Of a stretch of DNA of 64,000 nucleotides, positions 22,359 through 32,555 are shown in pieces. A model generated the notes under the pieces. The model made no database searches and had not been told where the DNA came from. It was given only the letters and a program-made list of their open reading frames with translations. The stretch's first letter is position 1, and every line of letters begins with the position of its first letter. Location of the stretch: positions 1 through 64,000 of the forward strand of contig SAXG01000022.1 of assembly GCA_012932865.1 (NCBI GenBank). The letters are read 5' to 3'. The stretch comes from Amylostereum areolatum (lineage: Eukaryota; Basidiomycota; Agaricomycetes; Russulales; Stereaceae). Made by a program: the position numbers and the translations under genes.

Positions 22359-22800
22359 TGTTGAAGATATTCCTTTATGTCTGATTTCTACGCCTTTATT
22401 CTGTTCCATCTCCCTTCTATTCCGCTCCATTCACCCTCTTATCATCTCATTCCACGTCTATACTCTCCACATGCCCTCTCCACTTCACTTACTGTTTGCT
22501 ATTGTACTGTACTTACTGTAGTTCAGCCTGAGCTAGCTTCCCTAGGTTCAGTTTTGAGTTAGTTACCGCTTTAGGTCGATTCTCGGCTTGTTCCGAGTTT
22601 CCTCCCACGCTCCGTGGCCTCTACCTGCAGCCACACGCATCTGCTCCTCCTCAGTCGCTCATTCTGTGCTGCAGGTATGCCCCTTGCTCGTTTCTGTCTT
22701 GTTTCTCAGTCGCTCATTCTGTGCTGCAGCAATCCATTGTTTGTGTCAGTTCTGAGCGTCCCTAGCTAGTTGGCTAGCCCCTTCAACTGTGACTTCAACA
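22359..22800 (+). mobile_element. Solo Copia LTR (442 bp)
   Basis: A divergent copy of the LTR found in Copia A-D, with ends TGTTGAAGATATTCC and GTGACTTCAACA. Flanks are TGGTA on the left and TGGCA on the right, a 5-bp duplication with one mismatch. No internal element sequence remains, so it was probably left by LTR-LTR recombination. It sits inside a coding exon of the surrounding minus-strand gene; removing the LTR with one duplication copy restores a continuous frame there. Confidence 0.9.
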
Positions 22801-25143
22801 TGGCAGATTTCTCAACGAGGGCGTACAGCTTGCTTAACTTGGAGCCCATATATTGAATGTCTTCCTTCATCTCACACTCTGCCTATCAAGCGAGAGTTAG
22901 AAGTGAAAAGGCCAGAGAACGGGAAGCTTACCTTGCCACCTGAGTTCCTGGCCCATCCTTGGCTCGACTCGCCCTGCTGTGGGTGGAGTTAGATTGAATC
23001 GAAGTGCAGCTCGGGGGAGTGCATTGCACCTGAGATATACACCTGTTATCACTGTCTATAGATCCACTTTTTCCTTCTGAAGAATGACCGTTACAAGTGT
23101 AGATGATGTGCGTAGAATTGGACTTACGGCTAATCCGCTGTGAAAGAAGGCGGGCAGATCGCCGCTGCACTGACAGTGAATTGTCCTGCATGACCACATC
23201 ATCATCCTCTACATTTGCCTTGGCACCATCTGGCAATGACGCATCAGAGCTGCGGTGAGAGATCGATGTAGAGGTCAACTGACCCTTCTGTCTTGCGCAA
23301 AGGCGAGCTGACCGACGTTGTGCCGACGGTGATTCGAGGCTGGATGCGCCTGGAGCCTGACAAAGTTGCTGAGGAACCTGTTGGCTAGAAAGCGGTTGTG
23401 GGCTCCACTTGTGGTGAAGACCAGACTCGATCTCTATAGAGCTGGGCGTAGCATGGTGCGGGATGCCGGTCGACCAGGATGGGATTGATTTACAGGCGGG
23501 ACCTTGGTTACCCGTGCTACTGACTCAGCCACCAACGACACTTGCTGAGGATTCTGTTGGCTGATATGGAATTGATCTTGCTGAATCACGGACACATAGA
23601 GAGAAGGTTGGGAGGGGCTGGGTCGAGTGTTGTGTGGGAGCACCAGTCGTAGATCCGACTGCTGTGGGTGGGTGGATTGGGGACGGACTACCAGTGGATG
23701 AAATGAGGTTTGTTGATTGACTGCCATTGTTTGAGGACAGGATGTGGACTCAGCCACAGTGCCAGGTTGAATATCGCGCGGGGATGTTAGCTGCAGGAGA
23801 GACTGTTAGATGCTGTCAAACTGGGGATGGCCATGGTTCATTGGCAGTGGTTTCATAATCCGAGCAAGCTCATTTGCCGATGGTGGCCATTGAAAAGCCT
23901 GCGAGGATGCAAGGCCAAAATTTCCCGATGGTTGTTGAGCTGTAGATGGCCCCGGATGAGGTTGCTGACAGTGTGGAGTCTAACTTGCAATTTTGTAATC
24001 CCAATGGCTTCTAGGATAGCTAAAGCTAAGGCGACCCGTGCACGCCGTGCCAATCATATTGTGAACTTCTAGCTAGCATTGTGGATAAACCATTTGGCAT
24101 TGTCGGCATTGACAGCGGGAGTGGAAGTTGGAAGTCAAAAACGGAAGTCGGAGGGAAAGGGTGGGCAATAGACGGTTGATGAGTAGGAAATGGGGCCTCG
24201 GAGGGGGGTGGATAGAGAAGAGGTCTATTGGTACCAGGCTTGGGTGCATGCACGAGTTGTAGATTGCGAGGGGGGCTTGTGGTATACTGGAGAGAGGTGT
24301 TTGGGAAAGAGAACAGACAGGCGGAGGTGGATGATGGCCGGAAGGTACGTCAGGTATGGGCAGACTGTGAATCAAAGGTACATCATCTTGGTCTGTCTCG
24401 ACGGGAGCAGGTTTGACAGGAGCAGGTTTGACAGGAGCAGGTTTGACGGGAGCAGGTGGATGGTATCGACCATGGGCAACGGACATTTCCCAGTTTGATA
24501 TTGTGCTACTCTCCTCTGGTTCATCTTCGCTCTCCAGCAATTTAGCCTCGAGCATGAGCACGTCTTCCGTAAATGATGTGGATGATGAAGATGTAAAAGA
24601 AGATCTTGCTGAGAACTTCCGAGGAGACGTGTTGAGTATAGGTCGTCGAGTATGCTGGTGTTCGGGCTCAGAGTCTGAGATATGTTCGTAGCCATCAGAT
24701 GCGTCGGGTGTCAGTTCCCGTGCAGGCTGAGAAGATGTGTCGAGTGTTGAATCCTGAGTAGACAAGGCGATAGAACAACAATAACGAACAGCATGCACCA
24801 ACTGGAGCTCAGGCTCAGAATCTGGTGTGTGCTCGTCGCGAGAAACCCCACCAGTCAACTGGCACTCAGGATCAGGGCCAGAAGTGTCGGGATCCCATTT
24901 ATGAGGGGTAGGAGGGACTGGGTTGGGTGTACGCCCCCGTGTGGAAGGGTCAACAGAAGACTGATGTTGGAGTTGGACCGCATGAGCGAGCTCATGCTCG
25001 AACCGAGATTCCAAGGTGACCTCGTAGCATAAAGGGGTTGGGCCGGATGTATGGTGCTCAAGCTCAGGATCTAAGGGCTCAGAACCTATGGCACGTTCAT
25101 CTGGCTCCCATTCCACATTGGTGCCTTTGCGCATAGTATGCAT
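22801..25143 (-). pseudogene. Hypothetical low-complexity protein, N-terminal part
   Basis: Minus-strand coding blocks upstream of the LTR-split exon. A long open frame (24073-25143) is rich in Pro, Ser, Thr and Glu, with a four-unit PAPVK/PAPVE tandem repeat near 24400-24460 and an acidic Ser-rich patch (SFTEDVLML). Further blocks lie at 23434-23757 (Gln/Ser/Pro-rich) and 22928-23278 (RRSARLLSQRISRKS). The last exon part before the LTR reads MKEDIQYMGSKLSKLYALVE. No enzymatic domain is visible. It is probably the disordered N-terminal region of the protein continued at 21300-22358. Exon limits are uncertain. Confidence 0.35.
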
Positions 25144-25149
25144 CCTAGA

Positions 25150-26800
25150 AGGGGGATCCTGCTATATCGAAGTTATGGTAGTAGTTCCATGTGTTGGTGC
25201 GGCCTTGTGAGTGTCAGTAAATTTACATGCAGGGAGGGAATCTCCTCACATATTCTGCACTGTATGAACCATGGACAGTACTTTATAGTCTGGGTGCGGT
25301 CTCTACCGCCCCTCCTATCGTGTCTTCAGATTGACTTAGGGTCGATGCAGCCTGCGCCCAAGGATTTCCAAAGACGGCCTGTCACGGATATTCAGTCCAC
25401 GTTTGGAACTTTTCATAGAGAGACAAACCTGAGTCACATAAGGATCATCTATCTCATAGCCATCCACGTTTATGTATTGATGCCATGATGGTCCATCATC
25501 ATAAATGTTCGACAAGGGCTCCTAAAACCCAGTCAGTTGTAAGCAGCGGCAAGTAAATGCGGGAACAATATGCACAGGATGATCATCGTACCACCTTTTT
25601 TTGGTCGTGAATGTAAGCGTATGCTTGATTGTACTGTTATATTGTCAGCGATATCGGAAAGAAAAGCGGCGAGACAATATGAAGTTGATTGCAGCGGGAC
25701 GTGGAGGTGGAGGGGGCATTAAGCCATACCGGGTGGCAATGCCCGTGTCATAGAAGAAGTGCCCCATCTTGAGACGCTTCGACACAGTCATCGTAGAATG
25801 AGAATTGCTGGGTTCCTCCTTTTGCATGGCATCACGAGGCTCGTTAGGTGATGTGACTCTCTTCACCTTAGCTTTGAATGAAACCCATCAAATTAGACTG
25901 ATTCAAAGCCAATTGCTACACATGTACCGCAACTTTTCAAATTATCAGCACTTTCGTCCGCCAAAGGACGAGAGTCCTCAATATCCTCCATAGCATCTTG
26001 GGCCTCGCCTGTGTCCAAGCCACTTCTGACAGGAGCCTTGAACGTGAATTCCTTAGTTAGACTGAAGACAAGATAACATTGCCGGGCACATACCGCGATT
26101 CTCCAAACTCAAAGCCATGTCAATCTCTATGATTTCATAAAAAAACTGCAGCTGGACGTAGGGAGAAAGCTACTTATATTGGGTTTCTAGCTGAATGAGC
26201 TGAGAGACATTTTGGGCGCACACGTGCATCCTCCGCTGATGGTGATATAGGTTCATCAGAACAAAGGTGGACGGAACAAGACACACCAAAACGGGAAGAG
26301 CACGCTTGCCAGATATTCAGAGAGGCTAGCCTTTTTTGCCAGGCCGTAAAATATACCTGGACAAGGGGTGTGGGCGACACAAGGGCACAACAAGGGGCAG
26401 GCCGTTTCTCATATGTCCATGACATGAAAATATGTAATGGACGGATTTCTGGTCTTTAGAGCGCTGGTACCATAGCACACCCGGCCAAAAGTTGAGGACA
26501 ACATTGTGATTCAGGTTGATCGAAAGATGTATGAATTGATAATGCAAGTTAATTTGGCATAAGTAGTAGATTGGAGCATGAGGTCAGGGTACGTCCGCCA
26601 TGATGTTGGACCAGAGATTTGAGACGTACCAGATGAAGGTCCCTACAAATGAAAACACAACACAAATATAGATGCTGACACCATGAACAAGGATTGTCAC
26701 CCGCAAACAGACCTCTAGAGTGTCGAGTATGACCTAGATATGTGGCTGACGATGAATACACGCCAAGGCATGTTGGAACACTTCGAATGTAGATGCTGTC
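25150..26800. other. No clear gene; possible exon remnants on the minus strand
   Basis: Short minus-strand frames (25645-25866 with a run of prolines, 26174-26425, 26326-26547) look like degraded coding or intronic sequence. I see no recognised motif, terminal repeat or RNA gene. Confidence 0.3.
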
Positions 26801-26808
26801 CCACCCAA

Positions 26809-27613
26809 CTACGGTGGCAGATCGATGGCGGGTTGGTACTCCATCTCAGCTGCCAGAGTGTGATTCCCATCATGCGATAGTACTGAACCGGGGACAATCC
26901 CATCGGCGGGAAACAGTGCACGTTTCCGGTGAAGGTGATCCTTCGACGGCGTGACATTGGGCGTGATCTGAGAGTGGAAATTTGGGGTAGATTGGGAAGG
27001 CGACAAGGGCCTGCTCCTCCGAGTTGCATGTTCCGTCTCTGCCACCAGATCTTCTGCCCATTCCATCTTGGCCGCCAGACTCTCCACTTGCTCCATCTCA
27101 ACCTCTGAAGTGTCGAGAGGGTGCTCGTCCGGCAGAGTGACGCTAGGCGCGAGCTGAGAGAGGTAATTTGGAGAAGACCATAAAGGCGATGAGGGCCTGC
27201 TTCTCGCAAGCCCCATCACACCGGCGGGAGATGGGGTACGGTTGCATTGAGGGTGATTACTCGGTGGCGTGACATTGGGCACAATCTGAGAGCGGGAATC
27301 TGGGAGAGACAGGGAAAGCAACAAGGGCCTGCTCCTCACCCATTCCAGCTCATTCGCCAGAGTACGACCGGTGATCTTCAGCAGCACTGCATTGGGAGCA
27401 ATCATACTGGTGAAAGATGGTAGGGGTTCGCTTTTTTGAAAGTAATGCTTCAGTGGGGGGGGTGTTGGGCACGACCTGAGAACAGAGATTTGGGGTAGAA
27501 CGGGAAGGCGACAAGGGTCTGTTCCTCACCCATTCTATCTCAGCCGCCAGAGTGTCGGAGGAGATACCGCCCGCGGGAGACAGTCTGCCTTGAGTGTAAG
27601 TTTTCGGCAGCAT
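26809..27613 (-). pseudogene. Repeat-containing hypothetical protein fragment
   Basis: Two overlapping minus-strand frames encode at least four degenerate copies of a roughly 45-60-residue unit with the core RPLSPSxSTPNxxSQxxPNV, often followed by KR and preceded by LAAEMEW-like helices. Examples are RSRPLSPSQSTPNFHSQITP and RNRPLSPSRSTPNLCSQVVP. The units are diverged, so the array is old. The frame shifts between units two and four. The function is unknown. The 5' side is cut at 27680 by the Copia E LTR. Confidence 0.4.
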
Positions 27614-27679
27614 GACATTGCGGTGGGTGATACACTCCCGGAGATTCGCTAGTCGTGTTTGGAGGTCTTCCAGAGATAT

Positions 27680-28075
27680 TGTTGAACAGACTTATCCAAG
27701 TCAGTGAGACACTTAGTCGAAGGGATACTTCAAGTGAGGAGGCAGGATGAAATACAAGAGCCTTATATACCCAAACTGCTATGTCATAAGTGCCAATTAT
27801 AACGTGAGCGTGGATATCGGCGCAAGTGGAAAAGGCATAAGAAAGTGGTGCCATAGTGTAGCATAATTAATCAGCGCCAAGAGTGCACTCAGTCATCTAC
27901 CACAGCTTTCATGTGAAAGTGTATAGTAAGAATCACATGCTCTGCACAGCCTTGCACAGCCTTGCACAGCCAATTCCATATTGTTCCGGTTCTTCCCAGA
28001 ACCTTCCATTCCTTTCCGTCACATATTACATAATGTAGTTGAAGCTAGGGATCATCTGCATTACTATCTTCAACA
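27680..28075 (-). mobile_element. Copia E 3' LTR (396 bp)
   Basis: On the minus strand it starts TGTTGAAGATAGTAATGC and ends CTGTTCAACA. The purine-rich tract before it reads CCCATTAAGTGGGAG. Inside is a triple TGCACAGCCT repeat at about 27942-27971. The right-hand (5') LTR survives only as 32 bp at 62186-62217, matching this LTR's end at 31 of 32 bases apart from its last base. Confidence 0.85.
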
Positions 28076-28603
28076 CTCCCACTTAATGGGATGATCGAAA
28101 GCTAGCGACTCTCCTTTGCTTCCACTAAACCCATCCTCCCACTCAAACGGACGTGTGTGTCATAAGGGACAGGCTTGGTCAGAGCATCTGCCACTATATC
28201 CGCTGAAGGGGCATGAACCAAGAAAACCAATCCATCATTGACACATTCCCAAATGTAATGCCAACAAATATCAATGTGCTTTAGACTTTTACCAGTGACA
28301 GGGTTTTGTGCACTAATAAGCGCGCCCCGGTTGTCACCATACAAGGTAAAAGGCACTTGACTCGGGTAGCCAATCTCTTGATAGAGGTTCCTGTACCAAG
28401 CTATCTGTTTTGCCGCTTCTGCCATTGCAACGTACTCCGCTTCATGGGTAGAATGGGATATCGACTTCTGCTTCTTTGACATCCAGGCGATAGTGCCGCC
28501 GGAGTAGATGAAGACGTATGCAGATGTCGAGTGACGATTATCCCTATTCTCCGCCCATGTTGAAAACACAGAGGGACCTTCAGTCATAAAGTGAAACACA
28601 AAG

Positions 28604-28677
28604 TGGACTGGCCGGGGATTGAACCCAGGACCTCCCATATTCTAGAAGGGTGCTCTAACCAACTGAGCTACCTGTCC
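28604..28677 (-). promoter_or_regulatory. tRNA-like Pol III promoter in TRIM 1, 3' LTR
   Basis: 74 nt folding as a tRNA cloverleaf. Acceptor arms are GGACAGG/CCAGTCC (one A-A mismatch), the D arm is GCTC/GAGC, and the anticodon stem CCCTT/ATGGG has one T-T mismatch. The loop CTAGAAT would place AGA as anticodon, and the T arm is CTGGG/CCCGG. The A box TAGCTCAGTTGG and B box GGTTCAATCCC fit the Pol III consensus exactly. AGA is a serine anticodon, yet the long variable arm of tRNA-Ser is absent, so a promoter role is more likely than a translating tRNA. A CTATATCA motif lies 24-31 bp upstream. Confidence 0.8.
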
Positions 28678-28700
28678 GATAGTGGGAACAGGTTGGTAGT

Positions 28701-28708
28701 TGATATAG
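28701..28708 (-). promoter_or_regulatory. TATA-like motif upstream of the tRNA-like unit
   Basis: CTATATCA on the minus strand, centred about 27 bp upstream of the tRNA-like 5' end. Upstream TATA elements at this distance aid TFIIIB placement on tRNA genes in some fungi. The same motif occurs in all eight TRIM LTRs. Confidence 0.5.
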
Positions 28709-28897
28709 AGAATATCACCGAGCTCTGATTGTGTGCAACAGGCCAGGGCTTAGCCTTATTTCAACACACCCCCGTAAGACCAGGCCTGATGTGATCTTAG
28801 GCACTCGCCACTTGTGCCCAACAGTAATCATGAAGGCGGGTGCTGCTACCATGTTGAAAACACAGAGGGACCTTCAGTCATAAAGTGAAACACAAAG

Positions 28898-28971
28898 TGG
28901 ACTGGCCGGGGATTGAACCCAGGACCTCCCATATTCTAGAAGGGTGCTCTAACCAACTGAGCTACCTGTCC
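28898..28971 (-). promoter_or_regulatory. tRNA-like Pol III promoter in TRIM 1, 5' LTR
   Basis: Second copy of the 74-nt unit, in the LTR that would drive transcription through the primer-binding site and internal region. Confidence 0.8.
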
Positions 28972-29484
28972 GATAGTGGGAACAGGTTGGTAGTTGATAT
29001 AGAGAATATCACCGAGCTCTGATTGTGTGCAACAGGCCAGGGCTTAGCCTTATTTCAACAGCCCAATCCGCATCAGAGAAACCAAATAGCTTGTCCTTCA
29101 CTTTGCCATTGTAGCGAATGCGATAGTCCTGTGTACCAACAATGTACCTCAGAACGTACTTTGCCGCTTTCAGATGGGCCAAAGTGGGGTTCGAGCTGAA
29201 CTGTGCCAGCCATGTGACCGCATACGCAATGTCCGGACGAGAACCAATGGCGATGTACATGAGACTGCCAATGAGAGACTGGTAGTACGTTCTAGTGTGC
29301 GGGTCTGTGTCTTTGGTTGCCTTTTCAAGGACAATACCGGATGGCAGGGGAGTGCGAGTGGGGTTCGCTTCAGACATCTCGAAACGGGCAAGCATTTCTG
29401 CTATGTTCCGCTTTCGATCTATCTCAATTGTCTTCTGCTTTCTGTCGTGAATGATTTGAATCCCAAGGAAAGAAAATAATTCCC

Positions 29485-29492
29485 CTAAGTCC
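29485..29492. repeat. hAT target-site duplication, left
   Basis: CTAAGTCC, paired with CTAGGTCC at 51728-51735. The two match at seven of eight bases and lie 22 kb apart. Eight base pairs is the length made by hAT transposases. Confidence 0.85.
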
Positions 29493-29796
29493 TAAGGCTC
29501 CAACTATTTAGTTTATTTACTGTTTATAAACAGTATATACCGTTTAAATTTACTATCTGTTTACTCATTTGGGGTATACAGTTTATAAACAGTAAACTAT
29601 TTAGTAAACAGTAGGTCCAGACCAGCAGGGCTGCCCAAAGCAGGTCATGTGAGCAGGCCTTCTGTTGGTTCCCTGCCCTTGCTATATTGGTCCATAATCT
29701 AAATGCTTCATCCCGAAATGGAAATTCTCACGTGTGAGTTTTGGCACCACACAAAGTGGGCTCGAAAACTTCTCATCCTCCCCACTTCCACTCACC

Positions 29797-32104
29797 ATGT
29801 CTATGGATTCTGAAATCACCATCCGTCAAGACCTTTTCCAGGCCATTGTCACCCTCAGCAAGGCCCTCCCAGCCACAGTCACAGTTGGTGAGAAAAAAGA
29901 TGAAATATATTGCGTAATAACTACAACACAAGGCGAGACAACTTGGGAGACATTCAACCGTCGTATGGACATCCTGTTCGGGGAGGACCGCCGCGACAGT
30001 AATGGCAGGTTTGGGGTGATTCAATAAGGGAAATGTGGCATGGACACTATGTGCAATTACCTGTGTATCGTTGTGGATGATCCAGACATGCTACATGCTC
30101 CGATGGTCTTGAAGCTTGAGCGGCTGAAGGCAGAGCTAGAGTTCCTTTGGTGAGCACATATTCATTTTGAACCAATCAGACACTTACCTATCACAGTTCA
30201 ATGCCCGATCCTGGTCCTGAATAGGCAGAACCAAAGAAGAAAAAGAAGAAGGTCGTGAGAGAGGAGACGGAAGAGGAGGCAAAGATTCATTTGATGCGCG
30301 GGATCGGGAAGGGGCAGTTAGCAGCATTTCTTCACCCGCAAGAAGGTACCGTATTCTTGCCTGACGTGCCGCGGGTTATTAATATTGTTCTAGAATCTGA
30401 ATTGCCGGGGGACTCATGCAAGGACAAACTCTATAAGCTGCCGAAAGACAGCGACGACGATGACGGGTCTGACTTGAGCGTTTCGAGCGTGCACTTGGAT
30501 AACAAGGGTCACGAGATACCTAAGGAGAAGGTCAGTCCTTGTCGTCTTTTAAGAACACCTGTATGCTTACCTGTGGATACTCGTACGCTAACAAGAAACG
30601 GAAACGGGAAGCAGTGGCGTGTGCCGCTGACATGGTGGGAGATGCATCGTCATCAGCCGATTACGACGCAGATCGTGGACCGGAGCTTGAGGGCGGCATG
30701 ACAAAGAAGAAGAAACGGCTGGTGAGGAAGACGGCGAAGGTGAAGCCAGGAAAGAAGGTCAGTGAATGCACTCGGCACTGAAAGTGGGGCCGTACTCATG
30801 ACAGAGTGTACCAGGCCGTCAAAAAACCCAATCCTTCTAGCCGAGCGGCCGCACACAGGAAACACACGTGCAAAGCCTCCAGCAAAGAAGACGCCGATGC
30901 CTCCTCATCTGGAGACGAAACTGAAAAGTCCAATGGCCGGTTGGCTCTGCGAGAGGTTGAACTGCGCGAGGCGGAGCACAGGGAGGCGGGAGCGCAAAGG
31001 GACGGAGCTGCACTGGGAGTTCAAATGCAAGTACTGTGTGAAGTAAGTTTTTGGGCCTGAGAAGGAAAATAGGATACTCACCGCTGGGTTGGATAGCACA
31101 CACACCGTCCTACGCACCGTGAACAAGAACGGCAAGTGGGAAGATGAGGCCACCAAGCCGCCTCTTGGCAATTTTGCAACGCACACAAAATCGCACTCGG
31201 AGGCCGTGCGTATGGCAGCTGAGAAAGAGGCAGCGAAGAAGAGGGAGGAAGAGGAAAAGAAGAAGGAGTGTGCGAGCGGCGGTTTGCTGGCAGCGCGTGA
31301 GATGATGAAGAAGTACGTCAAAGATGGCATCTCGAACCCACGCCTTGAGCTGTCGCAGGCCAGGTTCAACCGCATCTTCGCCGTGTGGCTCCTCAAGTCT
31401 GACCTCCCTTTCCCTCCCTTTCACCACTGGTGAGGCCGAGTCGCTCAAGCATCAAACATACTCATGTTTGATGCCGGTTCTCCCTTCCCTCGGATACGGC
31501 GGTACGCAACATCATTGAGATTTTCATCGGCCTTCGTGACGCCGTCATCAAGGAGCTTGCCATGCGTCGTGACATGGCCTCCGTATTTGCTCACCACTAA
31601 CCTATATCTCAGGCCGTCAAATCAAAGCTCACATACGGAAACGATACCTGGACAACACGAAGCATGATATTCTCGTTTGCGGGCACCCTCGCCAACTGGA
31701 TCAATGAAGACTGGGAGCTCATGGAGCGTCTCATCGACTTTCGGCACCTTGGCGCGGATGAGCACTCGGGTGTAGGATCGGCGAAGGCCCTCTTTGACGC
31801 GATGCAGGGAATAGAGAGTGTGGATAAGATGAGTTGTATTCATCTTCGCTTTTCTTGTACTTACCCAGCCTCTCGTTACCTTTTAGCACTCACCATGGAC
31901 AATGTCTCGTCCAATGACATCTGCGCGCGCGTCCTCGCGCGTCTCATCACAGCAAGATACGACAATGTCCCTTTCCACCCAGAGAATGCACAGATTCACT
32001 GCCTCAACCACATCATCAACCTAGTAGTTCAAAAGATCCTAAGCACCACGAAAGAGGTTGCTGCCGACTACTATTTGCTCCTCAACAAACATCTCCCGAC
32101 GTAC
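29797..32104 (+). pseudogene. hAT transposase, N-terminal and central exons
   Basis: Multi-exon plus-strand gene. The first block MSMDSEITIRQDLFQAIVTL has an in-frame TAA at about 30025. Basic exons follow (KKKKRLVRKTAKVKPGKK), then a BED-finger-like segment (ELHWEFKCKYC, about 31010-31042). An exon then encodes RIFAVWLLKSDLPF, TTGEAESLK and RDAVIKELA. The RNase H-like catalytic part begins with MIFSFAGTLANWINEDWELM and VIDFRHLG-like LIDFRHLG, then LTMDNVSSNDICARVLARL and PENAQIHCLNHIINLVVQKI. Short GT-AG introns separate the blocks. The last exon is cut at LNKHLPTY by Copia A (TSD CGTAC at 32100-32104) and resumes at 38552. Confidence 0.8.
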
Positions 32105-32555
32105 TGTTGAAGTCGCAGTTGAAGGGGCTAGCCAACTAGCTAGGGACGCTCAGAACTGACACAAACAGTGGATTGCTGCAGCACAGAATGAGCGACTGAG
32201 AAACAAGACAGAAACGAGCAAAGGGCATACCTGCAGCACAGAATGAGCGACTGAGGAGGAGCAGACGCGTGTGGCTGCAGGTAGAGGCCATGGAGCGTGG
32301 GAGGAAACTCGGAATAAGCCGAGAATCGACCTAAAGCGGTAACTAACTCGAAACTGAAGCTAGGGAAGCTAGCTCAGGCTGAACTACAGTAAGTACAGTA
32401 CAATAGCGAACAGTGGGTGAAGTGGAGAGGGCATGTGAGGGTATAGACGCGGAATTAGATGATAATAGGGTGAATGGAGCGGAATAGACGCGAATAGAAG
32501 GGAGATAGAACAGAATAAAGGCGTAGAAATCAGACATAAACGAATATCTTCAACA
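32105..32555 (-). mobile_element. Copia A 3' LTR
   Basis: 451 bp, starting TGTTGAAGATATTCG and ending GCGACTTCAACA on the minus strand. It carries the internal 25-bp direct repeat seen in all LTRs of this family. Confidence 0.93.

Larger units (their letters stand above)
28558..29060 (-). mobile_element. TRIM copy 1: miniature LTR retrotransposon with tRNA-like LTRs
   Basis: A 503-bp element: LTR 28558-28766, internal 28767-28851 (85 bp), LTR 28852-29060. The two 209-bp LTRs look identical. It is flanked by GCCCA at 28553-28557 and 29061-29065. Orientation is set on the minus strand: after the 5' LTR comes TGGTAGCAGCACC, a primer-binding site complementary to an initiator-Met tRNA 3' end (9 nt TGGTAGCAG). 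Before the 3' LTR comes ACGGGGGTG, a polypurine tract. There is no coding capacity, so it needs proteins in trans. Each LTR holds a tRNA-like sequence with polymerase III A and B boxes. Terminal TGTTGAA/TTCAACA match those of the Copia elements here. Confidence 0.93.
28102..29484 (-). pseudogene. Copia E: end of RT, and RNase H
   Basis: C-terminal part of a Copia polyprotein. Right to left: FLGIQIIHDRK and MLARFEMSEANPTRTPLPSG (end of RT), SLIGSLMYIAIGSRPDIAYA, then RNase H with FSDADWA, THEAEYVAMAEAAKQIAW, LYGDNRGALIS and HIDICWHYIWE, ending KPVPYDTHVRLSGRMGL. RNase H would remove element RNA after cDNA synthesis. The frame is split between DADWA and ENRDNRHS by the TRIM at 28558-29060, with the TSD GCCCA on both sides. 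At its upstream end the coding region is cut by the hAT transposon and resumes at 51736. Confidence 0.88.

Noticed and set aside
28604..28677. Functional tRNA gene
   Set aside because: Stem mismatches, a serine anticodon without a long variable arm and its repeated position inside LTRs favour a promoter relic.
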